Source: Saksenaea vasiformis B4078
Taxonomy: Eukaryota > Mucoromycota > Mucoromycetes > Mucorales > Saksenaeaceae
Length of the DNA: 64,000 nucleotides
Reading direction: 5' to 3'
Assembly: GCA_000697055.1 (NCBI GenBank)
Contig: JNDT01002218.1
Coordinates: 84,239-148,238, forward strand
Of the stretch, positions 22,023 through 31,756 are shown in pieces. Position numbers and translations under genes: made by a program. The notes under the pieces were generated by a model. That model had not been told where the DNA came from. It searched no databases and was given only the letters and a program-made list of their open reading frames with translations. Numbering within the stretch: the first letter of the stretch is position 1; the number at the start of each line of letters is the position of its first letter.

Positions 22023-22815
22023 ATGTGAGTTCTATAAGATCAAGCTGCACCCACGTTATTCGATCATTCCGGCACTGTGTCACCGACCGCTGCGGACGAA
22101 AACGATGTCACGGACTTGGGTGATCATTGGCGACATGGACTTTTTTTTTGGCCATGCGTGGCGATCTGAGCAACAGGTTTATTGAAACGCGTTTGTTATG
22201 TATAGGGTCAATTTGAGCATCCAAAAGCGCCTTGCCTCTTCCGTGTTGAAGTGCGGTCAGCGAAAGATCTGGCTTGACCCCAACGAGGTCAATGAGATCT
22301 CCAACGCCAACTCGCGTAAGTCTTTTTAATGATAGCATCTTGGTATTGTGGCTTACGCATGGCGTTCAGGTGCCAACATCCGCAAGCTTGTCAAGGATGG
22401 TTTGATCATCCGTAAGCCCGAGATCAGCCACTCCCGTTTCCGTGTCCGTGAGCGCAACGCTGCCAAGCGTCTTGGTCGCCACATGGGTCATGGTAAGCGT
22501 AAGGGTACTGCTGATGCCCGTATGTCCCGTCAGGTTCTCTGGATGAGACGTATGCGTGTCCTTCGTCGTCTTCTCCGTAAGTACCGTGAGGCTGGCAAGA
22601 TCGACAAGCACTTGTACCACACTCTCTACCTCAAGTCTAAGGGTAACGGTTTCAAGAACAAGCGTGTGTTGATGGAATACATCCACAAGGCCAAGGCTGA
22701 GAAGCTGAGATTGAAGACCCTCAACGAGCAGGCCGATGCTCTTCGTGCCAAGAACAAGGCCATGCGTGAGCGTCGCAAGCAGCGCCTTGAAGAAAAGAAG
22801 TCCGCTGAGCTGTAA
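22023..22815 (+). CDS. RPL19: 60S ribosomal protein L19 (eL19)
   Basis: Three exons: 22023-22024 (only the A and T of the start codon), 22206-22315 and 22370-22815, giving 185 residues. The joined start reads [20 protein letters not shown], then [37 protein letters not shown], the long basic helix and a Lys/Arg/Glu-rich C-terminus. That is a complete match to eL19, a large-subunit protein whose C-terminal helix bridges to the small subunit. Without the 2-nt exon there is no in-frame ATG before residue 2; yeast RPL19 genes, as I recall, interrupt the start codon at the same place. Codon choice is strongly biased (GTC, AAG, CGT, CTT), as in highly expressed genes. An AATAAA lies at 22869-22874. 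Confidence 0.95.
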
Positions 22816-23270
22816 AAAAAAAAAAAGAAGTTCATTTTCTTGTTTTCTTTTTCTTTTTTTTACGCATCAATAAACAAAAAGTGTCGGCATTGTTTAAACA
22901 TCAAAAGGCTATGTCATGATTCAATGGAGGGGGAGGTTCAGTCTGGGAGGATTTTAGGGTGGATAGTGTTTTAAGACACAACTAAAAATAACTGATGTCT
23001 TAACTGAAGACAGTAGAATACTACATGCATACTTGCATTAACAAAAAGAGATCCATCATTCATCAGCATGGAACGGATCCATTCCGTCTTCCTACGCTGT
23101 GCAGATCAGATTCGCTTAATTTTTTTTAGCTTTTGGGTGGATGCTCCATTTCGTGGTCTGCATTTCATGACTCCGCTGGCAACGACAATGTATATGTCTG
23201 ACCGGGCTTTGCGTTCCTTCCTTCTCTTTCTCCCTCCCCCTTTTTTTTCCTTTCTTTTTTTAAACTTTAC
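22816..23270. other. Intergenic region between RPL19 and the TBC gene
   Basis: RPL19 3' UTR with poly-A/T runs and the AATAAA at 22869, then a T/C-rich leader (23216-23265) before the next start. No gene seen. Confidence 0.5.
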
Positions 23271-26200
23271 ATGGCGACAACCGACGCTGCATTTAAGGTC
23301 TTCACCTTACCAACTAACATTGACTCCCACATCAGTCCCTTTTGGGGAACTGTGAAGGAGAATGGCGTCTTTTTGTTGCAACGTTCAAAGGCACAAAAAA
23401 ATGCCATCATGCGTAGTGTGCTGGGCACATTGCAAAATGTGTAGGTGTTCCATAGTCTCATGACCTTTTGAGCTAAGCAACGTAGGCACATGCAATTAGA
23501 CTTGATACAAAGCAACCAGCTTATCGTGTACTTTACCGACGAGTGAATGGATCCTGTTTACAGATAGCCGTTGCTGAGACAGAGAAGCAAATTGAGACAG
23601 CCTGGAGCTGGATCGAACGTGTGTATATCCCTTTGCTTATCTTGGAAAACAATGGATTAATCAAAAAAAAACCCCGTTTGCTAGTGAACCTGCTGCCACC
23701 ATTAGATATTCTTGATGACACGGAAAAGGAAGATTTCGTTGTGACCAAAATTAATTCGATTGTAACACGACGAGGTAAAAAAAAAAAAGAGGGTTGTAAA
23801 AATAAGTATTCATTTGGAACAAAAGATACTGGCACGGATGAGATCTCCACGGATGGAAAAGTAAGAAATGCTTCAAGGAGCTTTCGACAGACGTTTAACG
23901 TATCTGCCACGGAGCGTTTGGTCAATTGTATGCATTTGTCCATTATAACCATGTAGTTAACGCAGAGAACGGTAGACTATTCCTGTGCATATCACACCAG
24001 TCGCCTGACCAGTCAAGGCTGGTTGTATATCAGTGAAAATTACGTCGCATTCTATTCATACTTGCTTGGGTATGAGACAAAACTTCTGGTTGAACTCAAA
24101 GATATACAAGATATCAAAAAAGAGAAATCCAAGCGAGGTATGTTCGCCGACGCGATCAGACTTGTAACAAAAGACAAGGCAGAGGTAGCTTTTTTCTTCT
24201 TTAATTTGCACAAAAAAAAAGTTACATGCTGACACGTCATGGTAGCACTTTTTCTCAAATCTTTTTAAACGGGACGAGGTGGAACATTCTTCTAAAGCGA
24301 GAAAACGTGGCTAACTACTTTTTTTGTTCATAGGTCCACGATATCTTGGTGCAACTGACAGGATTGGCCATGCAACGGTTGCTAAAGAACACCGCGTTGG
24401 AGCAATCACCTGGTGGCGAGATTTCTATTGATATTCAGGACAGCGATATTGATGCCATTAGCGACAAAGACACGCCCATGTCACATATGAGTGCCTTGTC
24501 AGCAACTAAGCTCAGAGAGCTTGTTCAGCCTCTCAAGACAAATCTCGCCGCACAGAAACGGGACGAAGCATTTCGAGCAAGATTTCGTTTGCCAATGACA
24601 GAATGTTTGCTTCAGACTGTGGATGCTATCTTCCCTGTCGAAGAACAAGCGAATGCGACGGACGAGAAAAAAACGACACTCTACAGTGGTCAATTGCATT
24701 TGTCCGAAGCATTTTTAGCGTTCACTTCAACTCAGAAAGGCCGTTTTATGGAAACTGTGTTGCCGTTATACACGATCCGTCGCGTAGAAAAATTGAATGA
24801 TCAATCGCATGCATTCTCGGTCAAAATCGTGAATTGGCATCAGCGAATTTCGATTTTCCATCTCAACGTGTAAGAGTTCTTTTTTTTTGGCAGAAGCAAT
24901 AGGAATGACATTGTTTGTCTTATGGCTGGTTACACAGAACAAAGGAACAGTACGCGTCGTTTTCCCAAGATTTGACATCAAATTTGCGCAAGCAGATCAA
25001 ATTGATGAAGATGATGAAGCAATTCCTAGCGACATGCGCCTCCGAGGCATTAGTAGCCGATAAGGGTCAGGAAGATATGGACAAAGTGCCTGGCGGCCTG
25101 GGCCTCACGTTCGGTTTTCCTGGCGATCCAAAGAAACTCAAAGATAGAACCAAAATGAAACTTTGGAAACAGTTTTATCAAGGTAACATACATCCATCAT
25201 TCGATCTGAGCTAGCTCATGCTTTTTCTAGAACACGGAAGAAATCTGACCGCGATCAGGACACCCCATTTTGCTAAACTCGTTCGTGTCGGTCTACCAAA
25301 CAGATTACGCGGAGAAGTATGGGAGACGTGTTCGGGAGCAATTTATCAGCGTTTCATGAACCAAGGCCTGTATGACAGAATTTTGGAAGAAAACAAGGAT
25401 AAAAATTCGCTGAGTTTGGAAGAGATCGAAAAAGATCTTAACAGGTATAAACAAACACGCACGCTGTGGTTAACGTTTTACTGAATTTGTCGCATTGACG
25501 TTCAGATCGCTTCCGGAGTATTCAGCATACCAAACGCCACAGGGTATCAATAGTCTGCGCCGTGTGCTAAGCGCCTATTCGTGGAAGGATCCAGAATTGG
25601 GATACTGTCAAGCTATGAACATTGTAACATCTGCTTTATTAATGTAAGGACTATGGATCATATGGAAACTGCTTTAAGCTTACAATGTGTCTTCAGTTAT
25701 ATGAGCGAAGAGCAAGCATTTTTCACATTAAGCGTCCTTTGCGATGATATGCTCCCTGGTTATTACAGCACATCCATGTACGGTGCTCTGCTCGATCAAA
25801 TTATATTTGAGCATCTACTGGAAACAATGATGCCGATCCTGCATACACATTTTAAGAAGACAGACATCCAGCTATCGGTCGCTTGTCTTCCATGGTTCCT
25901 TAGTCTGTACATCAATTCAATGCCCCTCTTGTTTGCTTTCAGAGTGCTTGATTGTTTTTTCATGGATGGACCGAAAGTCCTGTTTCAGATTGGGTGAGTG
26001 TTATCTACCAAAGAAAAAAAAAATTGGCAACTCAAACTAATATTATTTTTGTTTTGGTTTATGCTAGTCTTGGTACGTAGCTGCTGATGATGCGGCGTCT
26101 AGCGGTAACTAATATCCTTATAGCGATCCTGAAGATCAATGGTGACGAATTACTTAAGACGACAGATGATGGCGCATTTATGAGCGTTCTTAAAACCTAT

Positions 26201-27677
26201 TTCAATTCGTTGCATCAGCCTCTCTATCCAAATTCAGATAATCCGAAAACACGGACATTGACGGTAGGATGTAGTTTAGCGTATTTGATCGATGACTGAC
26301 AAACAATTTCAGAAATTCAACGAATTATTACTTGTTGCCTATCGAGAATTTAGTACTATTACGGACCAGAAGGTCCGGGAGCTTCGTCAGCAACATCAAC
26401 TAAAAGTTGTGGCTGGAATTGAATCCTTTACAAAACGATCAGCTCTTCGGAATATCGACGACACGGCTGGATTGGATAAAGAAGAGCTCGGTATTATTTA
26501 TGACAAGTTTTACAATGTCCTCTACTACAAAGAAAAGCGAAGCGATCGAACGGATTCGAGAATGGACTGTGCTTCGTTTGAAACCTTTATTGGCTCATTG
26601 GCCAAGTGGGCAAAGACGACAATGCGTGATCTTGAAAACGGCGAACGGCAGCTGAAAGTAGGAAAGGTGTTTTTGTCAAGGCTTTTCAAAGTGTTTGACA
26701 AACAAAATGTCGGAAACCTAAGCCTGCAGGTAAAGTTTTCATCATCGATCCATGCGGTTGGCTTTGTTGATTTATCTCCATCTAGGATGTTGTTTCCGGC
26801 ATTGGTGCACTTGTTAAAGGAGATCACAATTCACAGATTCAGTTATTTTTTACATTGCATGATGCAGACAACGATGGCTATTTGAGCAAGGACGAAATGC
26901 TTCAGTTTTCTGAATCCTTACTATGGATCTTCCGAGATACCCAAGATGAACGGTACCTGAATTCTGTCTCAGCGTTCCTTCGTCAAGTATTCGAATACTC
27001 TGAAACCGCGAAGGATGAAAAAGAAAAACACTTGTCATTAGCTGCACTAAGGTAAAAACGAATTGGTACTGGCGAAGGAAAACAGGCGTTGTTCATTCTA
27101 TTTTAGAATGGTTGTACTGGCAGACGAGATCTTGGAACAGTTTTTCGACCATGAATTTGCAGCTACGTTCAATCTTGCTGAGAAACCTGCCGAACAGCAG
27201 CGAAGTCTGCGACGAGAAATATTTGATGGCCTCTTTAACGCAGGTGTCAGACTAGCCAGTAACGGTCGCAGCTTCCTATCCCCTGTTTCGTCCAGGACAT
27301 CTATTGCTTCCTCTCCTGTCAACAGTCAAACATCCCCGTCTTCGCCTGCACCCGCCTCTGAGCCTACATCCTCCGTTGAACAACATGTAGAAGAGCCAAA
27401 GACGAATGCAGAAGTTGCTGTAGAAGAGGCCGTAGACAGCAAGGAGAACGCTGACGAGTCTGTCGTTGCAAAAGAGGATGACAAGGACAAAAAGGTGGAA
27501 AAGACGGATACCGTAAAGAAAGAGGAAGCAGACAAGGACAGGGAAGAGGATGAGGACGAGGAAGAAGAAGAAGAAGAAGAAGCAGGTGATGTCTTGGAAG
27601 AGGTAGAGAAGCTCTTAAAAGAGTACGGAGATGGAAGTGACGACGAAGATGACGAAACTGCTGAAATCCATCAATAA
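23271..27677 (+). CDS. GRAM-TBC-EF-hand Rab GTPase-activating protein (TBC1D8/9-like)
   Basis: About 13 exons encode roughly 1,230 residues. Order: an N-terminal region; a first GRAM domain ([20 protein letters not shown]) ending with [19 protein letters not shown]; a second GRAM-like unit ([22 protein letters not shown]); the TBC domain ([36 protein letters not shown] with the arginine finger, LGYCQAMN with the glutamine finger, [10 protein letters not shown] and [16 protein letters not shown]); an EF-hand ([12 protein letters not shown]); and a Ser/Pro then Lys/Glu-rich acidic tail. Both catalytic fingers are present, so active Rab GAP function is expected. A 5-nt exon (26068-26072) flanked by a 30-nt intron is required to give GLAV. 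Whether 23774-23810 is an intron or coding is unclear, since the frame is open either way. An AATAAA is at 27715-27720. Confidence 0.9.
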
Positions 27678-28146
27678 GATGGACACATATCCCTGGTTTC
27701 TGTCATTGAGGTTCAATAAACTACTGACTTCTGAATGGGCTTTTGCGCAGTGAAGGATATACTTTCACATGGAATCAAAGCTGTTCCTCAGTACACCAAT
27801 CGGAACGCACAAAATAACATTATTTAAAGGGACGCATGAATTTCTTTTTTTTTCTTCTCTCTTTAAATATTCCCATTCCGTGCTGGGAGACTATCTTTTG
27901 ACCGGCTCTGGTGTCGTGGTCCCAGACAGTTTTCCCCCCTTTCTTTTAATTTTAAGTTATTTTCATCTTTTTTCGTAACCATCCCAGAGAAACTTTCAGC
28001 TTGCTTTCGGTTTGTCTCTGATATCATATTCCAACCACTTCTGACACCATGAGAGCTGAAATTATCGAGAGGCCACTGTATACGATAAGAGAAGGCGGGA
28101 GACGTGACATTTGCTCTGGGAGAAGAGGAGTTGTACGGCATGACTG
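27678..28146. other. Intergenic region leading into decayed sequence
   Basis: TBC gene 3' UTR followed by T-rich sequence. A minus-strand frame at 27863-28246 overlaps the decayed gene fragment and is taken as its shadow. Confidence 0.4.
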
Positions 28147-28560
28147 TTGCAGGGCCGGCGACTTCAGAAGCACCATATTGTGCAGATGGCGTTGTTGCAT
28201 CTAGTGGAAAAGAATAGCGTGGAGACATGTCTGTTAGAGACATCAAGGGCCCTCAAGGAAGCTAGTAGATCCAAGATCAGCTTTGACCACCATAAAGGCA
28301 TGTTTGGACTGCTCTCTATGTTGAAACACATCGCAAATACATACAATCTGGCGGCCTATGAAAAGCTGAGTAACTTGAGGATCTTATTCCTTCATGCGCA
28401 TGGTATGCGGATTCTGAATTGATATTGACCAATGCTGAGTTCTCTTATAGGTGAAGCTGTGCGGCACTGGTCATTTCCAATTCCTCAGGAAAGGTATCCA
28501 CGTCATGATGAAGGAGTCAAAAATCGAAAAGCCTACCAAGTTCGACAAGAAAGCAGATGA
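28147..28560 (+). pseudogene. Decayed gene fragment with LFLHAHGEAVRHW motif
   Basis: A plus-strand frame with clear protein character reads SKISFDHHKGMFGLLSMLKH then NLAAYEKLSNLRILFLHAHG. After a possible intron (GTATGC to the TAG ending near 28451) it continues EAVRHWSFPIPQE before hitting a stop at 28559. Predicted proteins with HAHG…RHW blocks are, as far as I recall, a multi-copy family in Mucorales genomes, of unknown function. Here there is no start region, and the C-terminal part is missing. It lies next to the transposase remnant, so insertion-driven decay is plausible. Confidence 0.45.
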
Positions 28561-28639
28561 GCTGCTTCTGTTTCCGTGGTCGTGCTAGCAGGGTATAAGT
28601 GAAGGAGCCTTTCCGCTTCCTCGAGCTTCTGACGGATGC

Positions 28640-29280
28640 GAAATAATGTGTGGCATCCCTTGGCGCATAGTACTGACTCTCTCGAAGACTGGAAGTGTGA
28701 TTATTCGCGGAGAAAACGGTCGATCCGATACGAAGGAAGCCGCTACACCGTGCTCGGGCACAAGATCTGTAGCTTGTGTGATTAAATGTAGCCTGAGATT
28801 TCCACAGACACTGTCCAAGAAAAGAAAGCGAGCAGGTCATGCTGAAATTATACTTAAAGGAACTGTAGCTGGCCATTATCTTAGCTTTCGTAAGGCCACA
28901 ATAAATAAGATGGACAGACGGAAATTTATTTTCTGGTCATGGATAATGCTCCTCTGAATAACGCCGATGAAAATATTGATCATCGAGAATATCAATGTGC
29001 TTCGTCTTCCATTGTATTCGCACGAGCTTCATCCCATTGAGCAGAGCCAAATTGCAGGAGGCTCTTGGCAAATGGATCGCTAACGACTTGAATCAGCGAA
29101 GCGTCCAATATTTAAAGCTGAGCAATTTCGAAGGCTTTGCTTCTCATTATTGTAGATCTCTAGATACGGCCGCAAAGCAGAGAAAATGTAAGCTTTTCTT
29201 TACATTGGTCCATAACAGGCGTCTATACACACCTTACGTAAGAAAAAAGCATCCATGGTGGAAACACCTTGAGGTGTAAA
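28640..29280 (+). mobile_element. Decayed Tc1/mariner-type (DDE_3) transposase
   Basis: Plus-strand frames carry the recognisable end of a Tc1/mariner-type catalytic core, broken by stops and frameshifts. The segment KGTVAGHYLSFRKATINKMD (about 28855-28914) is followed by WIM/MDNAPLNNADENI, corresponding to the second catalytic Asp, and then VLRLPLYSHELHPIEQ (about 28995-29033), corresponding to the LPPYSPELNPIE block with the last acidic residue. Three reading frames are needed to follow it, so it is inactive. Terminal inverted repeats and target duplications were not identified by eye. Confidence 0.6.
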
Positions 29281-29738
29281 AAAAAAAAGGTAACACTTAT
29301 CGTTGGTGTAACTACAATACCTTCCTCAGTATGTAGGATAAGAACGACGTAGCAGTAATCCCATATTTTTTTCCCGTCAAGGTTCTATTGCCATTCAGTT
29401 TTTGCAACCTTGGTGACACAAAAGAAAAACTTTTCTTCCTCTATGCATACCACCTAAAAAAGGAAATAAAATTTGTTTGAGAACCATGAAAATGGCTAAA
29501 ATAACCATAGCTCTAAGGTAAGAGCATCTTGTACCGCTTGCTGCTATTCTGCACTTAAGGAACAAGAAACCCTGTCTCCCTTGTTCCATGTAATTCTAAA
29601 CCCGCACCACAGCCACACACAAGAAAAAGTGAAGTTGATTCGTCCATCGAGGGAACTAAAGGGAACCCGGAATTTCAAAATCAAATGTATAAAAAGGACC
29701 CTTTTTTTTCTTGACCACTTCACCCCACAATTGCCATC
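29281..29738. other. Intergenic region
   Basis: Low-complexity A run at 29278-29289 then mixed sequence and a T-rich leader before the acetyltransferase start. No gene seen. Confidence 0.45.
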
Positions 29739-30273
29739 ATGACTGCATACATCAATCCTGAAGTTCGCCTTGTGAAAACAGACGATGATTGGAAACAATG
29801 CATGGATGTCCGTGTCCGTGTATTTGTTGACGAGCAGAAATACCCTTTACATACCGAAACAGAAGAGTTAGTTTGACAATCCTGCGGGAGGATCCCTTGA
29901 AAAAATGACTCATCATTTTGTGTTTTTTAGTCCATACGACCCTGATTGCATCCATTGGTTAGCTACATGTGACTATGGATCAGCTAGAGTGCCTGTTGGA
30001 ACAGTTCGCATGTACTCTGTATCCGACACCGTCGGAAAACTGGGACGGCTTGCAGTCATCGGAGATGCGCGAGGTCTCCGACTTGGTGTCAGACTTGTGC
30101 AAGCGCTGATTGAAGGAGCCCGTGAACGCGGCAAGACAGCCATTGTGCTTCACGCGCAATACGATAAACAAGGCTTCTACGAGAAACTGGGATTTGTAGT
30201 CGAGAAAGGCGATGAGGAGACCTTTTTAGAAGACGGCACCCCTCACATTCGTATGTGGAATCGCTCTATCTAA
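29739..30273 (+). CDS. GNAT-family N-acetyltransferase
   Basis: Two exons: 29739-29866 and 29931-30273, giving 156 residues. The fold shows the N-terminal MDVRVRVFVDEQKYP block common to the ElaA-like branch, then VPVGTVRMY (beta 4), LGRLAVIGDARGLRLGVRLV (motif A, with the acetyl-CoA pyrophosphate loop seen here as ARGLRLG), IVLHAQYDKQGFYEKLGF (motif B), and HIRMW at the end. It should transfer an acetyl group from acetyl-CoA to an amine; the substrate is not readable from sequence. No membrane or targeting signals are visible. The second exon is set by the acceptor at 29930; the donor is GTTAGT. Confidence 0.88.
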
Positions 30274-31754
30274 GCTCCCTCACATCTCAAATCAACCCAA
30301 CTCATGAGACCAACGTTCACATAACGGCATTAATAAAGTCTGACATTTTGAAAAACCATCAATACTCCCTACAGTTATTTGCCGTTGAAAGTTGTCAAAC
30401 ATGTCTTCAACACACCGAAGACGCAATTGTTTCACGAGAACACTCGGGACAACCCCTCTATCACTTGCTTCAGCTTATCTATCAAATAGCATTACAGCAC
30501 TCCTTTTTATGGCTAAAGAATAGACATAAAAACGTGAATAATCCTGTATGTATATAAATTGACATCCTTACCGGGGATACCTTCTTGAAAAACAGAGCCA
30601 AAGAATTTAAAAATGGTTCACCCGTGCCTTTAAATACGGATCATTTTTGGATGAAACCTTTTCTTACCTTGAGCACATTTTTACTGCTTTCCGACAGAAT
30701 ATTGGGAAATCGATTAGTGAAGTACCTCAATGCAAAAGCAATAATATTGCCTTCAGATATTTTTACTGCTTCCGAAGAATATCGAAATCCCATCGCTGAA
30801 GGACTTTAATGCAAAACTGAGATTACCCAGGCGCGAACTATCTCTTGGATTAACGCAAATGAACCACTTCTTCACGCCAAGACGCATCACTCTCCAGCGC
30901 TAAAATTATTTGGCTTAAACGTCTCATAATATTTATCTGATGCAAACGTGGATTCCAAATCCAGTATTTGCGTCCAAGTACGAATTTTCCATGATGCCAC
31001 ATGGGATTTGCTGCCGACTTATGCGTTCATGGCCGCATATTCGATTCCTTTCTTAGCGTGGGATTGGCTCCTCATGGACGCAAAAGTTATATAAATTAGC
31101 GTAGAAATTTGTTCTATCAACGTAGGCGGGATGAAATTGCCAAGGAGGTCACGATAGCGAAACCAAGACAAACACGTCTTTTGTTCCTGTGAGAAACGGC
31201 AAAATTACCGGGAATTGGGATCATCAAGGGGGGAGGGTTTACAATGTGTAGGAATAATTGCTTCCTCAGCCAACAGCTTTTTCTCACAGCTTTACTCAAT
31301 GATGTCTGTTGAAAGTTATAGAAGAATCGAACTACCATTGCTTTTTAAGAGAAAATCAAAAACTTCGCGTCATTATCCGTTAACAATATGTTTCAAATTA
31401 TTTAGATATCAATGTGTAGATGTATTAAAAAGGGCGGGAGTAACAACTGCAGTTCTTTCTTCATGCGGAGAAAGCGAAGGTTAATTCAAGACGCGTACGT
31501 CTGTTAAGAACATCTGTCCGCTTTGCAGGAAGGTAGCTATTTCTTCCTCCGTCCATTTGATTAGATCTCTTCTGTTTTCTTCATGACATTGAAACCATAT
31601 TGCCGGTAAGCTTAGAGCTCTGCACCCAGTCTGAATGCTCAACGATCTCAGGAGTAGATCGGGCTCGAAGAGAGAGCTGGGATCAAGCGACTGAAATTCT
31701 GGCGCGGCATTAAAACAGTCACAATGCACCGCGATACATGCAAAGCAATGTTGC
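30274..31754. other. Intergenic region upstream of CDC16
   Basis: About 1.5 kb with no confident gene. The only frame of note is the minus-strand one listed at 31481-31756. Confidence 0.45.
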
Positions 31755-31756
31755 AT
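31481..31756 (-). CDS. Possible small protein or terminal exon (91 aa)
   Basis: A minus-strand frame with reasonable composition, including AALSLPAIWF-like and IKWTEEEIATFLQSGQMF segments, ending at 31481. It begins exactly where CDC16 begins on the other strand, so its 5' end would overlap the CDC16 start. No family is recognised. Chance, or an exon of a longer transcript, are both possible. Confidence 0.22.
   Translation of the reverse strand: MQHCFACIAVHCDCFNAAPEFQSLDPSSLFEPDLLLRSLSIQTGCRALSLPAIWFQCHEENRRDLIKWTEEEIATFLQSGQMFLTDVRVLN

Noticed and set aside
22025..22205. Possible snoRNA in RPL19 intron 1
   Set aside because: No convincing C/D boxes with terminal stem nor H/ACA hairpins could be identified.
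27863..28246. Minus-strand frame of 127 codons
   Set aside because: Overlaps the decayed plus-strand HAHG-type fragment; part runs through T-rich UTR, so it is probably a shadow.
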